Of a stretch of DNA of 40,359 nucleotides, positions 22,166 to 30,385 are shown piece by piece. The translations under genes were made by a program, and so were the position numbers. Source of the DNA: Deinococcales bacterium (GTDB lineage: Bacteria > Deinococcota > Deinococci > Deinococcales > JAAFIG01). Below the pieces are notes generated by a model. It was not told where the DNA came from. It saw nothing but the letters and a program-made list of their open reading frames with translations, and did no database searches. Location of the stretch: the NCBI GenBank assembly GCA_013298185.1, contig JAAFJQ010000007.1:1-40359 (forward strand), read 5' to 3'. Position 1 is the first letter of the stretch, and the number at the start of each line of letters is the position of its first letter.

Positions 22166-23605
22166 ATGAATTTAGAATCAACACAAATAGCGTCAACACA
22201 AACCAAGGTATTGGATTCCTCACAAACCAAGAAAGTTGGTTTTGTCAGCCTCGGTTGCCCAAAGGCATTGGTGGACTCAGAGCGCATCCTGACTCAAATC
22301 CGCGCCGAGGGCTACGCGGTATCTGCCACCTACGAAGATGCCGATGTGGTGGTGGTCAACACTTGTGGTTTTATCACCCCAGCCATTGAAGAATCCTTAA
22401 GCGCCATCGGCGAAGCCCTCGAGCAAACAGGTAAGGTGATTGTCACAGGTTGCCTTGGTGAGCGTCCAGAAACCATTCAAGCCCGTCATCCTAATGTTTT
22501 ATCAGTCACGGGTGCAGGTGACGTGGCTGGAGTCATGTCAGCCCTGCACAAAGAAATCCCACCTGACGAAAATCCGTTCACTCAGCTTTTACCAACGGGT
22601 GTGAAACTCACGCCCAAGCATTATGCCTATGTGAAAATCGCTGAGGGCTGCAACCACACTTGTAGTTTCTGCATTATTCCTAAACTGCGGGGTTTGCAAG
22701 TCTCGAGGGACGCAGCCGAAGTGCTGTACGAAGCCTACCGTCTTGTCTCGAGCGGCACCAAAGAACTCTTGATTATTTCTCAGGACTCGAGTGCTTATGG
22801 GGTGGATATTCGTCATCGTGAATCCGAGTACCAAGGGCAGCGAATTGTGGCGCATTTGGTGGATTTATGCACGCAACTTGGTGAGCTTGGCGCGTGGGTG
22901 CGGCTGCATTATGTGTACCCATATCCGCACATTGAAAACATCGTGAAACTCATGGCACAAGGTAAAATCCTGCCGTACTTGGATGTGCCACTGCAACACG
23001 CCAGTCCAAAAATCCTCAAAGCCATGCGCCGCCCGGGTGCCGGTAAGCAACTGGAAACCATCTTACGTTGGCGTGAAATCTGCCCGGAGATTGTCCTTCG
23101 CAGCACTTTCATTGTTGGTTTCCCCGGGGAAACCGAAGAGGATTTTGAACTGCTGCTCGAGTTCATCCGCCAAGCCAGACTTGACCGTGTTGGTTGCTTT
23201 ACCTACTCCGAAGTGGACGGGGCTGATGCCAATAAGCTTGGCGATCACGTTCCTGAAAACATTAAACTCGAGCGCCAAGCCAAACTGATGGCAGTCCAGC
23301 AAGCCATTTCCCTAGAAAAAAACCAAGCCAAAATCGGCAAAACCCTCGAGTGCATCATAGACGAATACAACGACGACGAAGACGACGAAATTCTTGGCAG
23401 CAAACTGATTGGTCGCAGCCAAGGCGACGCGCCCGGAATTGACGGCACAGTGATGATTGCCGCAGGTGCATTGGCGGGGCAAATTAAAATTGGTGATTTG
23501 GTAAAAGTTATTATTGAAGATGCCGATGAATACGATTTATTTGGCGAGGCGGTCAGTCTTGTAGATTGGCAACCCAATGTGATTCGTATGCCGAGCCTTG
23601 CTTAG
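22166..23605 (+). CDS. rimO: Ribosomal protein S12 methylthiotransferase RimO
   Basis: The 479-aa radical-SAM enzyme methylthiolates an aspartate of ribosomal protein S12. The N-terminal UPF0004 domain has the three cluster cysteines in [20 protein letters not shown] and TGCLGERP. The radical SAM core follows with [16 protein letters not shown] (CxxxCxxC), and a TRAM domain closes the protein. The start of [16 protein letters not shown] is diagnostic for RimO rather than MiaB. An acidic stretch [10 protein letters not shown] sits at the start of the TRAM region. The start at 22166 follows a GGGG-containing weak SD. About 20 N-terminal residues extend past the usual start. Confidence 0.94.
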   Translation: MNLESTQIASTQTKVLDSSQTKKVGFVSLGCPKALVDSERILTQIRAEGYAVSATYEDADVVVVNTCGFITPAIEESLSAIGEALEQTGKVIVTGCLGERPETIQARHPNVLSVTGAGDVAGVMSALHKEIPPDENPFTQLLPTGVKLTPKHYAYVKIAEGCNHTCSFCIIPKLRGLQVSRDAAEVLYEAYRLVSSGTKELLIISQDSSAYGVDIRHRESEYQGQRIVAHLVDLCTQLGELGAWVRLHYVYPYPHIENIVKLMAQGKILPYLDVPLQHASPKILKAMRRPGAGKQLETILRWREICPEIVLRSTFIVGFPGETEEDFELLLEFIRQARLDRVGCFTYSEVDGADANKLGDHVPENIKLERQAKLMAVQQAISLEKNQAKIGKTLECIIDEYNDDEDDEILGSKLIGRSQGDAPGIDGTVMIAAGALAGQIKIGDLVKVIIEDADEYDLFGEAVSLVDWQPNVIRMPSLA

Positions 23606-23607
23606 AA

Positions 23608-24018
23608 CTCGAGGTACGTGCAGACCCTACGGCTCGAGGTACGCGAAACCCTACAGCTCTCGAAGTATGTGCAGACCCATAGACATCAACTTAAGGAACG
23701 AATCAAATCGAAAAAACGCAATGCCTCACGTACTCCCCCTCGCTTCGCTCGACCCCTCGAGTGAGGGGTTCTGGTGCTATGAATTTGGCTTCTCGAGATA
23801 TAACTAAAAGGAAAAGATAGCGCGAACCCCTCTCCCTGCGCGAAGCGCTGTTTTTTGGGAGAGGGTGACGAAGTCGGGTGAGGGGCTGACTGATTGCAAT
23901 TCTGCGTGGACTGAAGAGCTTTTGTTCTTAAATTGATGCTTATGGACTCGAGGTACGCGAAACCCTACGGCTCTCGAGGTACGTGCAGACCCTACGGCTC
24001 TCGAGGTACGTTTGTAGG
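23608..24018. repeat. Repeat-rich spacer between rimO and the metK riboswitch
   Basis: Two arrays of a 25-27 bp unit, consensus CTCGAGGTACG then TGCAG or CGAAA then CCCTACGGCT, lie at 23608-23682 (three copies) and 23948-24018 (three copies, the last partial). Between them are two hairpins: ACCCCTC-gagt-GAGGGGT at about 23753-23770, and CCCTCTCCC (23828-23836) pairing with GGGAGAGGG (23857-23865), a REP- or MITE-like element. Arg-rich translations in several frames are by-products. No gene is supported from 23606 to 24055. Confidence 0.75.
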
Positions 24019-24055
24019 CTTGACTCGAGACTCGGCTCATGCAAAAATCCCTGTG

Positions 24056-24164
24056 CTTCATCCAGAGCAACGCGAGCGCACTGGCGCAGTGACCGTTGCA
24101 GCAACCACTCTTAAACTCAAGGGAAGGTGCTTATGCCAGCCGCTGAATAAGCGGAACGATGAGG
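24056..24164 (+). promoter_or_regulatory. SAM-I (S-box) riboswitch upstream of metK
   Basis: P1 pairs CTTCATC (24056-24062) with GATGAGG (24158-24164). AGAG follows, then P2 GCAACG (24067-24072) with CGTTGC (24094-24099), an inner CACTG/CAGTG stem with a GA-rich kink-turn-like bulge, and the conserved AGCAACC. Then come a P3 region, the characteristic AAGGTGCTTATGCCAGC, and P4 CCGCT/AGCGG (24140-24154). Order and motifs match the S-box aptamer, which binds S-adenosylmethionine, the product of the next gene. Directly after P1, GGAAGGG-TTTT-CCCTTCC (24163-24180) may be the switching hairpin, acting on transcription or on access to the metK SD. Confidence 0.82.
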
Positions 24165-24271
24165 AAGGGTTTTCCCTTCCTAGAAAGGGGAAATTTGAAC
24201 AATCTTTTGGTTTATTGTCGCTGCGTCTTTTCTCGAGACGTGGTTATTTTTTGTTCTCGCAAGGAGGGTAT

Positions 24272-25435
24272 ATGTTGCACCGTTTAGTCAGTTCCGAATC
24301 TGTCACCGAAGGACATCCCGATAAGTTAGCTGATCGTATTTCCGATTCGATTCTCGATGCTTTCCTCAGCCAAGACCCGAAATCTCGGGTGGCTTGCGAA
24401 ACCCTTGTCACCAAGGGCTTGGTGCTGGTGGCTGGTGAAATCACCTCGAGCGCCGAGTTTGTGGATGTGCAAAGCACGGTGCGCCGAGCCATTACCGAAG
24501 TTGGTTACACTCGAGCTGAACTTGGTTTTGATGCCGAGCATGTAGCGGTGCTGAACACCATCACTGGACAAAGCCCAGAAATTGCTGGTGGCGTCAATGT
24601 CTCAACTGAATGGCGAAGCGGCGACCGTGACCCACGCAATGAACGCGGCGCAGGCGATCAGGGTTTGATGTTTGGTTATGCCACCGATGAAACCCCTGAA
24701 TTGATGCCGACTCCAATTTGGTTAGCGCACCGAATCTCGAGGAAACTGGCTGAGGTTCGTAAAAACGGCAGTTTGGCGTATTTGCGCCCCGATGGAAAAT
24801 CCCAAGTGACCTTGGTTTATGACGGCACAAAACCAATTGCCCTCGAGACAGCTGTGATCAGCACGCAACACGCCCCAGATGTTAGCCAAGAACAAATTCG
24901 TGCCGATATGATTGAGCATGTGATTCAACCAATCATTCCAGATTGGCTTGACTCGAGCCAAGTCAGTTACCTGATTAACCCATCAGGCAGCTTTGTATTT
25001 GGTGGTCCTGGCGCGGATACTGGTTTGACTGGACGCAAAATTATTGTGGATACGTATGGCGGAGCAATCCCACATGGCGGCGGGGCGTTCAGCGGCAAAG
25101 ACCCAACCAAAGTGGATCGCAGCGCTGCGTATTATGCTCGGTACATGGCAAAGAACTTGGTGGCGGCTGGACTGGCATCTCGAGTCATGGTCGAAGTGGC
25201 ATACGCGATTGGCAAAGCCCACCCTGTTTCGTTGCGGGTTGAGAGTTTCGGCACAGGTAAAATCAGTGACCAAGCCTTGAGCGCCTTGGCTCGAGAACAC
25301 TTTGACCCTCGTCCATTGGCGATCATTGAAGAATTGAGTTTAGAGAATCCAATTTATGTGCCAACCTCGAGTTATGGGCATTTTGGGCAAGCGCATTTGC
25401 CTTGGGAGCAGACGGATAGGGCGGAGAAGCTGTGA
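24272..25435 (+). CDS. metK: S-adenosylmethionine synthetase
   Basis: The 387-aa enzyme makes SAM from methionine and ATP. The start is ATG 24272, preceded by AAGGAGGG, and gives the family N-terminus [25 protein letters not shown]. The open frame continues upstream to 23933 through repeats and the riboswitch, but that part is not protein. Signature motifs are [12 protein letters not shown] and the P-loop-like [16 protein letters not shown]. It is under a SAM-I riboswitch, which should lower expression when SAM is plentiful. The metF-like gene follows in the same direction after a heptamer-repeat spacer. Confidence 0.96.
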   Translation: MLHRLVSSESVTEGHPDKLADRISDSILDAFLSQDPKSRVACETLVTKGLVLVAGEITSSAEFVDVQSTVRRAITEVGYTRAELGFDAEHVAVLNTITGQSPEIAGGVNVSTEWRSGDRDPRNERGAGDQGLMFGYATDETPELMPTPIWLAHRISRKLAEVRKNGSLAYLRPDGKSQVTLVYDGTKPIALETAVISTQHAPDVSQEQIRADMIEHVIQPIIPDWLDSSQVSYLINPSGSFVFGGPGADTGLTGRKIIVDTYGGAIPHGGGAFSGKDPTKVDRSAAYYARYMAKNLVAAGLASRVMVEVAYAIGKAHPVSLRVESFGTGKISDQALSALAREHFDPRPLAIIEELSLENPIYVPTSSYGHFGQAHLPWEQTDRAEKL

Positions 25436-25495
25436 GCTGTGAGCTGTGAGCTTTGAGCTATGAGGTCAAAAGGTTAAAAGGTTAAAAGGTCAAAG
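25432..25495. repeat. Double heptamer-type repeat between metK and metF
   Basis: GAGCTGT repeats (about three to four variants) run from the metK stop to about 25464, followed by AAAAGGTT/C units to about 25493. Both spacer repeat families seen elsewhere are side by side here. Confidence 0.65.
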
Positions 25496-25509
25496 TGAGG
25501 TTGGACTGC

Positions 25510-26349
25510 ATGGATTTACGCGAACGGTTAGGGCAGATTTTTACACTGACGGCTGAACTTGACCCGCCACGGGGGTCAGATGCCACGAAGTTGCTCGAGG
25601 AAGCCAAAAAAGCACAGGTTTTGGTGGATGCGGTCAATATTTCAGATAGTCCACAAGCCAATTTACGGATGAATCCTTTGGTGGCAGCGCATTTGGTGCA
25701 GAGTCAACTTGGACTTGAGGTAATTGCTCATTTTACTTGTCGTGACCGCAATGTGCTGGGTTTGCAATCCGAGCTTTTGGGGGCAGCCGCGCTGGGGGTT
25801 CGCAATGTGCTGTGTTTGCGTGGCGACCCACCCGAGAAGGGCGACCATCCGAATGCCAAAGGCGTGTTTGAAGTGGATGCGGTTGGGCTGACCCGAATTG
25901 TGCAGGGCTTAAACGCAGGCAAATCCCATGCTGGGCGTGAACTCGAGCCGAGTGATTTTATGATTGCAGTGGCAGCCAATCCCAGTGCGCCAGACTTGAA
26001 GCTCGAGCGGCAACGTTTTGCCGAGAAAATCGCCGCAGGAGCGCATGTTGCCCAGACCCAACCTGTCTTTGACCTCGAGACGGTACGGCGTTTTGAGGAA
26101 ATGGTGCAACCGAGTATTCCCGTGTTGTACGGTGTTTTACCCGTCCTCAGCCTCGAGATGGCAGAACGGGTTTCCAAATGGACAAGCATCCCACAAGCCC
26201 TGCTCAGCGCCCTCGAGACGGGTGGACGAGCTGCGGGTATCGCTTGGGCGCGAAAAGTCGTGGCTGATTTGCGCCAAGCGGGAGTGGCAGGAGCGCATAT
26301 CTACCCGCTTGGGCGCAGCAAAGTGCTGAGTGAAGTCTTATCTGACTGA
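25510..26349 (+). CDS. metF: Methylenetetrahydrofolate reductase family protein
   Basis: About 279 aa from ATG 25510 (MDLRERLGQIFTLTAELDPPRG); a GTG 15 nt upstream is the alternative. The FAD-dependent TIM-barrel fold is indicated by TAELDPPRG, VNISDSPQANLRM, EVIAHFTCRDRN, LCLRGDPPEKGDH and AAGAHVAQTQPVFDLE. It reduces methylene-THF to methyl-THF, the methyl donor for methionine synthesis. This fits its place after metK. It is a short form without a C-terminal regulatory domain. It ends one base before the convergent aroG stop. Confidence 0.88.
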   Translation: MDLRERLGQIFTLTAELDPPRGSDATKLLEEAKKAQVLVDAVNISDSPQANLRMNPLVAAHLVQSQLGLEVIAHFTCRDRNVLGLQSELLGAAALGVRNVLCLRGDPPEKGDHPNAKGVFEVDAVGLTRIVQGLNAGKSHAGRELEPSDFMIAVAANPSAPDLKLERQRFAEKIAAGAHVAQTQPVFDLETVRRFEEMVQPSIPVLYGVLPVLSLEMAERVSKWTSIPQALLSALETGGRAAGIAWARKVVADLRQAGVAGAHIYPLGRSKVLSEVLSD

Positions 26350-27423
26350 TTATTTGGCAGCTACGGCTTGCTGCAAACGGCGGGTGCGAACAGCCGCCGC
26401 TAAATTCTCGAGAACCGCCACGGTGTCATCCCAAGCAATACAAGCATCGGTGATGGACACGCCATACTCGAGCGGCTGACCAACAATCAGGTCTTGTCTA
26501 CCCGCTTTGAGGTGGCTTTCAAGCATCAAACCAACAATCCGCGTGTCACCAGCCGCAATTTGCTCGGCGATATTGGCAGCCACTGGGATTTGATTCTCGT
26601 GTTTTTTGCTCGAGTTGCCATGCGAGCAGTCAATCATCAACCGAGCCGCCAAACCAGCTTTGGCGATTTCAGCACTGGCAGCCTGGACGTTATCAGCGTC
26701 GTAATTTGGGGTTTTGCCGCCGCGCAAAATCACATGGCAATCCTCGTTACCGCCGGTAGAAACAATCGCGCTATGACCGCCTTTGGTGACACTTAAGAAA
26801 TAATGCGGCTGGCTCGAGGCTTTGATGGCATCCACCGCGATTTTGATGTTGCCATCCGTGCCGTTCTTAAAACCAACAGGGCAGCTTAGACCACTGGCTA
26901 ATTCGCGGTGAATCTGGCTTTCAGTGGTACGCGCTCCAATTGCCCCCCAAGCAATCAAATCCGCGATGTACTGCGGCGAAATTGTATCCAAGTACTCGGT
27001 GGCAGCTGGAATGCCAAGTTCGTTGATTTCGAGCAGCAATTCCCGAGCCACACGCAAACCCTTATTGATTTCAAAGCTACCATCCAGATGCGGATCGTTG
27101 ATCAAGCCCTTCCAGCCAACCGTGGTGCGTGGTTTTTCAAAATACACGCGCATCACAATCTCGAGATCAGACTGCAAACGGTTTTTGACCTCGAGCAGCT
27201 TGGCAGCGTACTCGAGCGCAGCTTTTTTGTCATGAATTGAGCAAGGTCCAACCACAACCATGACACGGTCATCCATACCATGCAGAATGCGGTGCAGGTT
27301 GGAACGCGAGTTAAACACGGTGCTGGCAGCCGATTCGCTGACAGGAAATTCACGCATGATATGCGTTGGCGGAGAAAGTTCATGGATGGCTTTGATACGA
27401 ACATCATCGGTATTGTGTGGCAT
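26350..27423 (-). CDS. aroG: 3-deoxy-D-arabino-heptulosonate 7-phosphate (DAHP) synthase, class I
   Basis: About 357 aa from ATG 27423 (MPHNTDDVRIKAIHELSPP), with AAGGAG 6 nt before it. An upstream in-frame extension would run through the terminator and is rejected. Class I AroFGH motifs are VVVGPCSIHD, YFEKPRTTVGWKGLINDPHLDGS, IGARTTESQ, CPVGFKNGTDGN and MIDCSHGNSSK. The enzyme condenses PEP with erythrose 4-phosphate, the first step of aromatic amino-acid synthesis. The leader contains a Phe/Tyr-rich peptide and an attenuator, so the gene is probably regulated by charged tRNA-Phe and/or tRNA-Tyr levels. Confidence 0.95.
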   Translation of the reverse strand: MPHNTDDVRIKAIHELSPPTHIMREFPVSESAASTVFNSRSNLHRILHGMDDRVMVVVGPCSIHDKKAALEYAAKLLEVKNRLQSDLEIVMRVYFEKPRTTVGWKGLINDPHLDGSFEINKGLRVARELLLEINELGIPAATEYLDTISPQYIADLIAWGAIGARTTESQIHRELASGLSCPVGFKNGTDGNIKIAVDAIKASSQPHYFLSVTKGGHSAIVSTGGNEDCHVILRGGKTPNYDADNVQAASAEIAKAGLAARLMIDCSHGNSSKKHENQIPVAANIAEQIAAGDTRIVGLMLESHLKAGRQDLIVGQPLEYGVSITDACIAWDDTVAVLENLAAAVRTRRLQQAVAAK

Positions 27424-27440
27424 AGCTCTCCTTAGATAGT

Positions 27441-27470
27441 AAAAAAACCCGCCGAGGTTTCGGCGGGTTT
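27441..27470 (-). terminator. Attenuator (intrinsic terminator) in the aroG leader
   Basis: On the minus strand AAACCCGCCGA-AACC-TCGGCGGGTTT forms an 11-pair stem followed by a run of T, just 10-15 nt before the aroG SD. The 5-prime arm CCGCCGA can instead pair with TCGGCGG inside the leader peptide gene (27503-27509), which would be the antiterminator. Confidence 0.85.
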
Positions 27471-27488
27471 CTAGGGTGCAAAACAAAT

Positions 27489-27554
27489 TTACGTTCCCTC
27501 AGCCGCCGACTCTGGGGTAAAAAAATACGCATAAAACGGCGAACGTGAACGCAT
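27489..27554 (-). CDS. Aromatic leader peptide controlling aroG, 21 aa
   Basis: The reading frame runs from ATG 27554 to TAA 27491-27489 and encodes MRSRSPFYAYFFT, then PESAAEGT. Five of six consecutive positions after the Pro are Phe or Tyr, as in PheL-type leader peptides. A ribosome stalled at FYAYFF would leave the downstream Ser-Ala-Ala codons (TCGGCGG) free to pair with the attenuator arm and prevent termination. The peptide start is 6 nt after a TATAAA box, so it is probably translated from a leaderless mRNA. It is well below normal ORF-calling limits. Confidence 0.82.
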   Translation of the reverse strand: MRSRSPFYAYFFTPESAAEGT

Positions 27555-27560
27555 GGGTAA

Positions 27561-27590
27561 TTTATACCGCTTGGTGTACCAAAAATGCAA
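27561..27590 (-). promoter_or_regulatory. Promoter of the aroG leader
   Basis: On the minus strand TTGCAT, an 18-bp spacer and TATAAA (27566-27561) precede the leader peptide ATG by 6 nt. Confidence 0.65.
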
Positions 27591-27639
27591 GGGGGTGGGG
27601 CATGATTACATCACAGGTGAAATCGGAAATTTATATCTT

Positions 27640-27673
27640 TCCGTAGGGGCGCAGCGCGCTGCGCCCCTACGGA
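27640..27673. repeat. Perfect 34-bp palindrome (CGTAGGGGCG...CGCCCCTACG)
   Basis: The left half, TCCGTAGGGGCGCAGCG, is the exact complement of the right half. It stands between the aroG promoter and the bactofilin stop. Its CCGTAGGGGCG end also appears inverted around the element in the dnaB intein (38396-38489), so both are probably members of one palindromic repeat family. Confidence 0.8.
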
Positions 27674-27678
27674 TGATT

Positions 27679-28095
27679 TTAGGTGCGTCCGATTTTTTCA
27701 CTCGGTTTCTCGAGGACAGTACCAGCGGCGTTCATTTCGCTGCGTCCACTGAAAACCGCGCCAGCTTCGATGTCCAGCGCTGTGGCTTTGACATCACCGA
27801 CCAGTTTGCCGCTTTTGGTGATGGTGATTTTGCCTTTGGCAATCACATTGGCTTTGACGCTGCCATGCAGAATCAGATTATCGCATTCGATGTTTTCGCC
27901 TTCGATGGCTGCCCCAGCCGAGATTTCAAGGTTGCCTTTGATGTTGACATTGCCATTGATGTTGCCATCGCAACGCATTGCGCCACTCGAGCTGACATCC
28001 CCTTTGATGCTGGTGCCTTTTTCGATGTAGGTGTAACCTGCACCTTGAGCGTTCGGGGCTTGGTTTTTTTGTTGTTGGTTGCCGCGTCCAATCAT
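27679..28095 (-). CDS. Bactofilin family cytoskeletal protein, 138 aa
   Basis: I place the start at ATG 28095 (MIGRGNQQQKNQAP), with TTGGAGAC just upstream; the longer frame runs into the M23 gene. From about residue 20 the sequence is a bactofilin beta-helix: TYIEKGTSIKGDVSSSGAMRCDGNINGNV, then repeating hydrophobic/Gly/Asn steps (IKGNLEISAGAAIEGENIECD, KGKITITKSGKLVGDV). Bactofilins polymerise without nucleotides and position cell-wall enzymes. The gene follows an M23 peptidase gene by 37 bp, a pairing seen in many bacteria where the two shape the cell wall together. Confidence 0.9.
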   Translation of the reverse strand: MIGRGNQQQKNQAPNAQGAGYTYIEKGTSIKGDVSSSGAMRCDGNINGNVNIKGNLEISAGAAIEGENIECDNLILHGSVKANVIAKGKITITKSGKLVGDVKATALDIEAGAVFSGRSEMNAAGTVLEKPSEKIGRT

Positions 28096-28132
28096 GATTG
28101 TCTCCAAGAAACGCATCAGGGAAAAATTCCCA

Positions 28133-29110
28133 TCAGCGTGGTAACTCAAGGCTATCAAATTTAGGACGCTCGAGGAACAAGTAGCGCCCGGGGTTGATTG
28201 GGGTGTTCCCAATCCGAACTTCGTAATGCAAATGCGGTCCTGTGCTGTTACCTGTGCTGCCCACAAAACCAATCAAGTCATTGCTCGAGACTCGCCTGCC
28301 CACATTGACATTGAGTTTAGAAAGATGCCCGTACAAGGTTTTATAACCGTACCCGTGGTTAATTACAATATGCAGCCCATAACCAATGTTCGTCCAACCA
28401 GCCACTTCAACCACACCAGGTGCAGTCACCCGCACTGGCGCTCCCATGTTGGTGGCAATGTCCCAGCCTGTGTGTTTCTCTAAACGCCCTGTGCGTGGTC
28501 CGATCCTCGAGCCGAACTTTGAAGTGATTCGCCCAGCCGTGGGAAAACCTGCTGGAATCGCAGCTTCACGGCGCATGGTGCTGTCTAACGGCGCTAAAGT
28601 TCTACTAAAACGGCTGTCGGATTGCTCGAGCAGGTTATCCAGTGCGCTCAGCATTTCAAATGGGTCTTTGATGCTTTGGTTGTTCGCCCCACCACCAGGT
28701 TTAACACTGGCACGTTCGACCTTGGAAACCCCAGCTCGAGATTCAACTGCGCCAAGGCGGTTCTCCAAATCCATTAAGCGCTGCCCAAAGGCTTGGGTTT
28801 TATTGGTTAAAGACAACACCTTGCCTTGCTCCAAACCAAGACGACGCTCGAGGTCGGCTTTATCGAGTTGCAACTTGGTTTTCTCGGCAAATAAACTGAC
28901 ATTGGTTTGCAAACTAGCCGCCAACAGCAACGGAGCGCCAACCGCGCCAATGCCAATGCACAAGCCCAGCACCGCCACCACAATCAGCCAAGTCCAACGA
29001 AACCGCAACCGGTGTGACTCGCCGCTATCGGGAATCACCAGAACGGTCATCCCACTTTTGGTGGGTTTACGTTTAATCAGACTGACTTCGGGTTTATTCC
29101 AGAACTTCAT
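28133..29110 (-). CDS. M23 (LytM-type) peptidoglycan endopeptidase, membrane anchored
   Basis: About 325 aa from ATG 29110 (MKFWNKPEVSLIK). A TACAAT box 9 nt upstream supports this start over the ATG at 29146. Domains are: a basic cytoplasmic tail, one TM (WTWLIVVAVLGLCIGIGAVGAPLLL), a periplasmic coiled coil (KLQLDKADLERRLGLEQGKV to about residue 110), a linker, and the LytM domain with metal ligands in EKHTGWDIA (HxxxD) and TGPHLHYEV (HxH). It cleaves peptidoglycan cross-bridges or acts as a regulator. It probably works with the bactofilin encoded next. Confidence 0.9.
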   Translation of the reverse strand: MKFWNKPEVSLIKRKPTKSGMTVLVIPDSGESHRLRFRWTWLIVVAVLGLCIGIGAVGAPLLLAASLQTNVSLFAEKTKLQLDKADLERRLGLEQGKVLSLTNKTQAFGQRLMDLENRLGAVESRAGVSKVERASVKPGGGANNQSIKDPFEMLSALDNLLEQSDSRFSRTLAPLDSTMRREAAIPAGFPTAGRITSKFGSRIGPRTGRLEKHTGWDIATNMGAPVRVTAPGVVEVAGWTNIGYGLHIVINHGYGYKTLYGHLSKLNVNVGRRVSSNDLIGFVGSTGNSTGPHLHYEVRIGNTPINPGRYLFLERPKFDSLELPR

Positions 29111-29167
29111 GACTCGAGGATTGTAGCCTAAAAACGGGGGTGGCATTGGTCTTTGGACACAAGAAGG

Positions 29168-29215
29168 GCAGAGGAAAGGTGAAAGGTGAAAGAGGAAAGC
29201 TGTAAGGCACAGGGT
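29168..29215. repeat. GAAAGGT-type heptamer repeat
   Basis: AGAGGAAAGGTGAAAGGTGAAAG and variants lie in the spacer behind the 83-aa ORF, a further member of the spacer repeat family. Confidence 0.45.
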
Positions 29216-29230
29216 TTTTGTTCTCGAGGT

Positions 29231-29482
29231 TCAAATTGAAATGAACTCCAGCCATTTGGCGGGAATCTGATGGCTCGAGACAAGCAAATGATCTTGGTGT
29301 TGCTTTGCTTCGCCAGTTTGCAGGAGTTTATTCAGTTCGCGCTCAACGGTTTGTTGGACACGGCGCAGCATCATCTCCTCAGGGTTTTCAATGCCACGAG
29401 CGGCTAAGAAATCGCGGTGAAAATCAGGTAACTGCTCGAGTGGAATGTTTGCCTCGAGACTGCGCCAATTGATCCAAGTCAT
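29231..29482 (-). CDS. Hypothetical protein, 83 aa
   Basis: The ATG at 29482 lies 6 nt after a TAGAAT box on the minus strand, the same leaderless arrangement as neighbouring genes, which supports it as real. The sequence is helical and charged (LEQLPDFHRDFLAARGIENPEEMMLRRVQQTVERELNKLL). It has three CTCGAG words. There is no signal peptide. I do not recognise the family. It is divergent from the tandem MerR-type regulator with a 44-bp gap, so the two may share control. Confidence 0.6.
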   Translation of the reverse strand: MTWINWRSLEANIPLEQLPDFHRDFLAARGIENPEEMMLRRVQQTVERELNKLLQTGEAKQHQDHLLVSSHQIPAKWLEFISI

Positions 29483-29514
29483 GCACCAATTCTACGACTT
29501 AAGGCAAAAACAGG

Positions 29515-29520
29515 TATACT
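29515..29520 (+). promoter_or_regulatory. -10 box for the tandem HspR-like gene
   Basis: TATACT lies 6 nt before the GTG start with no SD. Confidence 0.5.
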
Positions 29521-29526
29521 GCACAG

Positions 29527-30378
29527 GTGTCAGATAGCAAAGATCGTCCAGTGTACGTGATCAGCGTCGCCGCCGAGCTTGTGGAAATGCACCCACAAAC
29601 ACTGCGTTTGTATGAACGCAAAGGCTTGATTCGCCCAGGACGCTCGAGCGGTAAAACACGACTGTACTCCGAGCGCGACATTGAATACTTGCGTGAAATT
29701 CGGCGATTAACCCAAGAATTAGGCGTGAATTTAGCTGGGGTCGAAGAAATCATGAAATTGCGCTTTGAACTCGACGAAGTGCAAATTAAACTCGAGGGTG
29801 AAATTTTTAGGCTCGAGGGAGCAATTCGAGCTGAGTTCGCTGCTCAGAACGCCAGCCTTGAATCCAACGACCCCAAAGACAAAGGTGTTTTTGTGATCAG
29901 CGTAGCTGCCGAATTGGTGGACATGCACCCGCAGACGCTCAGGCTCTATGAGCGTAAAAACCTGATTCGTCCAAAACGCTCGAGTGGCAAAACCCGTCTG
30001 TACTCCGAACGTGACATTCTGCACCTCAAAGACATCAAACGCTTAACCCAAGAACTTGGTGTGAATTTAGCTGGGGTCGAAGAAGTCATGAAGTTACGCT
30101 TTGAACTCGATGACGCCCAAGACCGTCTCGAGCATGAAGCCACCCGATTGCAAAACGAGATTGCTGACCGCATTGAACTGATGAAAGGGCATTCGCTGCC
30201 AAGTTCTAAACCAAAAGCCAAAAGTAAAGCTCAGCCTAAAAGCAAAATTGAGCCTAAAGTAGAAGCTCAGCCTAAAGCCAGCACTGCTAAACCAAAAGCT
30301 CAGCCAAAAAGCAAAGTACAACCAAAAATCAGTGCCGCCAAACCAAAAGCTCGAGTCAAATCAGGGCGTGTGCCTTAA
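29527..30378 (+). CDS. Tandem-fused HspR/MerR-type regulator (two DNA-binding units in one chain)
   Basis: The 283-aa protein starts at GTG 29527. It contains two almost identical MerR-type units, residues about 8-95 and 117-205. Each has VISVAAELV-(E/D)[11 protein letters not shown] as the HTH and a wing ([13 protein letters not shown]), then [15 protein letters not shown], typical of HspR, the repressor of dnaK-type chaperone operons. Each unit is followed by a coiled segment. The last 70 residues are a Lys/Pro/Ala/Gln tail of KPKAQPKSK type, like nucleic-acid-binding tails. MerR proteins normally act as dimers, so this looks like a single-chain dimer. The target genes are not in the window. 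Confidence 0.85.
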   Translation: MSDSKDRPVYVISVAAELVEMHPQTLRLYERKGLIRPGRSSGKTRLYSERDIEYLREIRRLTQELGVNLAGVEEIMKLRFELDEVQIKLEGEIFRLEGAIRAEFAAQNASLESNDPKDKGVFVISVAAELVDMHPQTLRLYERKNLIRPKRSSGKTRLYSERDILHLKDIKRLTQELGVNLAGVEEVMKLRFELDDAQDRLEHEATRLQNEIADRIELMKGHSLPSSKPKAKSKAQPKSKIEPKVEAQPKASTAKPKAQPKSKVQPKISAAKPKARVKSGRVP

Positions 30379-30385
30379 AACATTG

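Noticed and set aside
23598-23807. Arg/Tyr-rich ORF after rimO
   Set aside because: It is the translation of the tandem CTCGAGGTACG repeat and has no domain.
23608-24018. CRISPR array
   Set aside because: The units are directly adjacent without unique spacers and there are no cas genes; it is a tandem repeat.
23933-24271. N-terminal extension of metK by 113 codons
   Set aside because: It translates repeats and the SAM-I riboswitch. A perfect SD and the conserved N-terminus place the start at 24272.
27553-28164. Forward ORF of 203 aa opposite bactofilin
   Set aside because: It starts in the aroG leader and is antisense to a clear bactofilin; the FDV/AFDV pattern mirrors the beta-helix repeat.
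28226-29126. Forward ORFs opposite the M23 peptidase gene
   Set aside because: They have no domain, while the minus strand carries complete LytM motifs.
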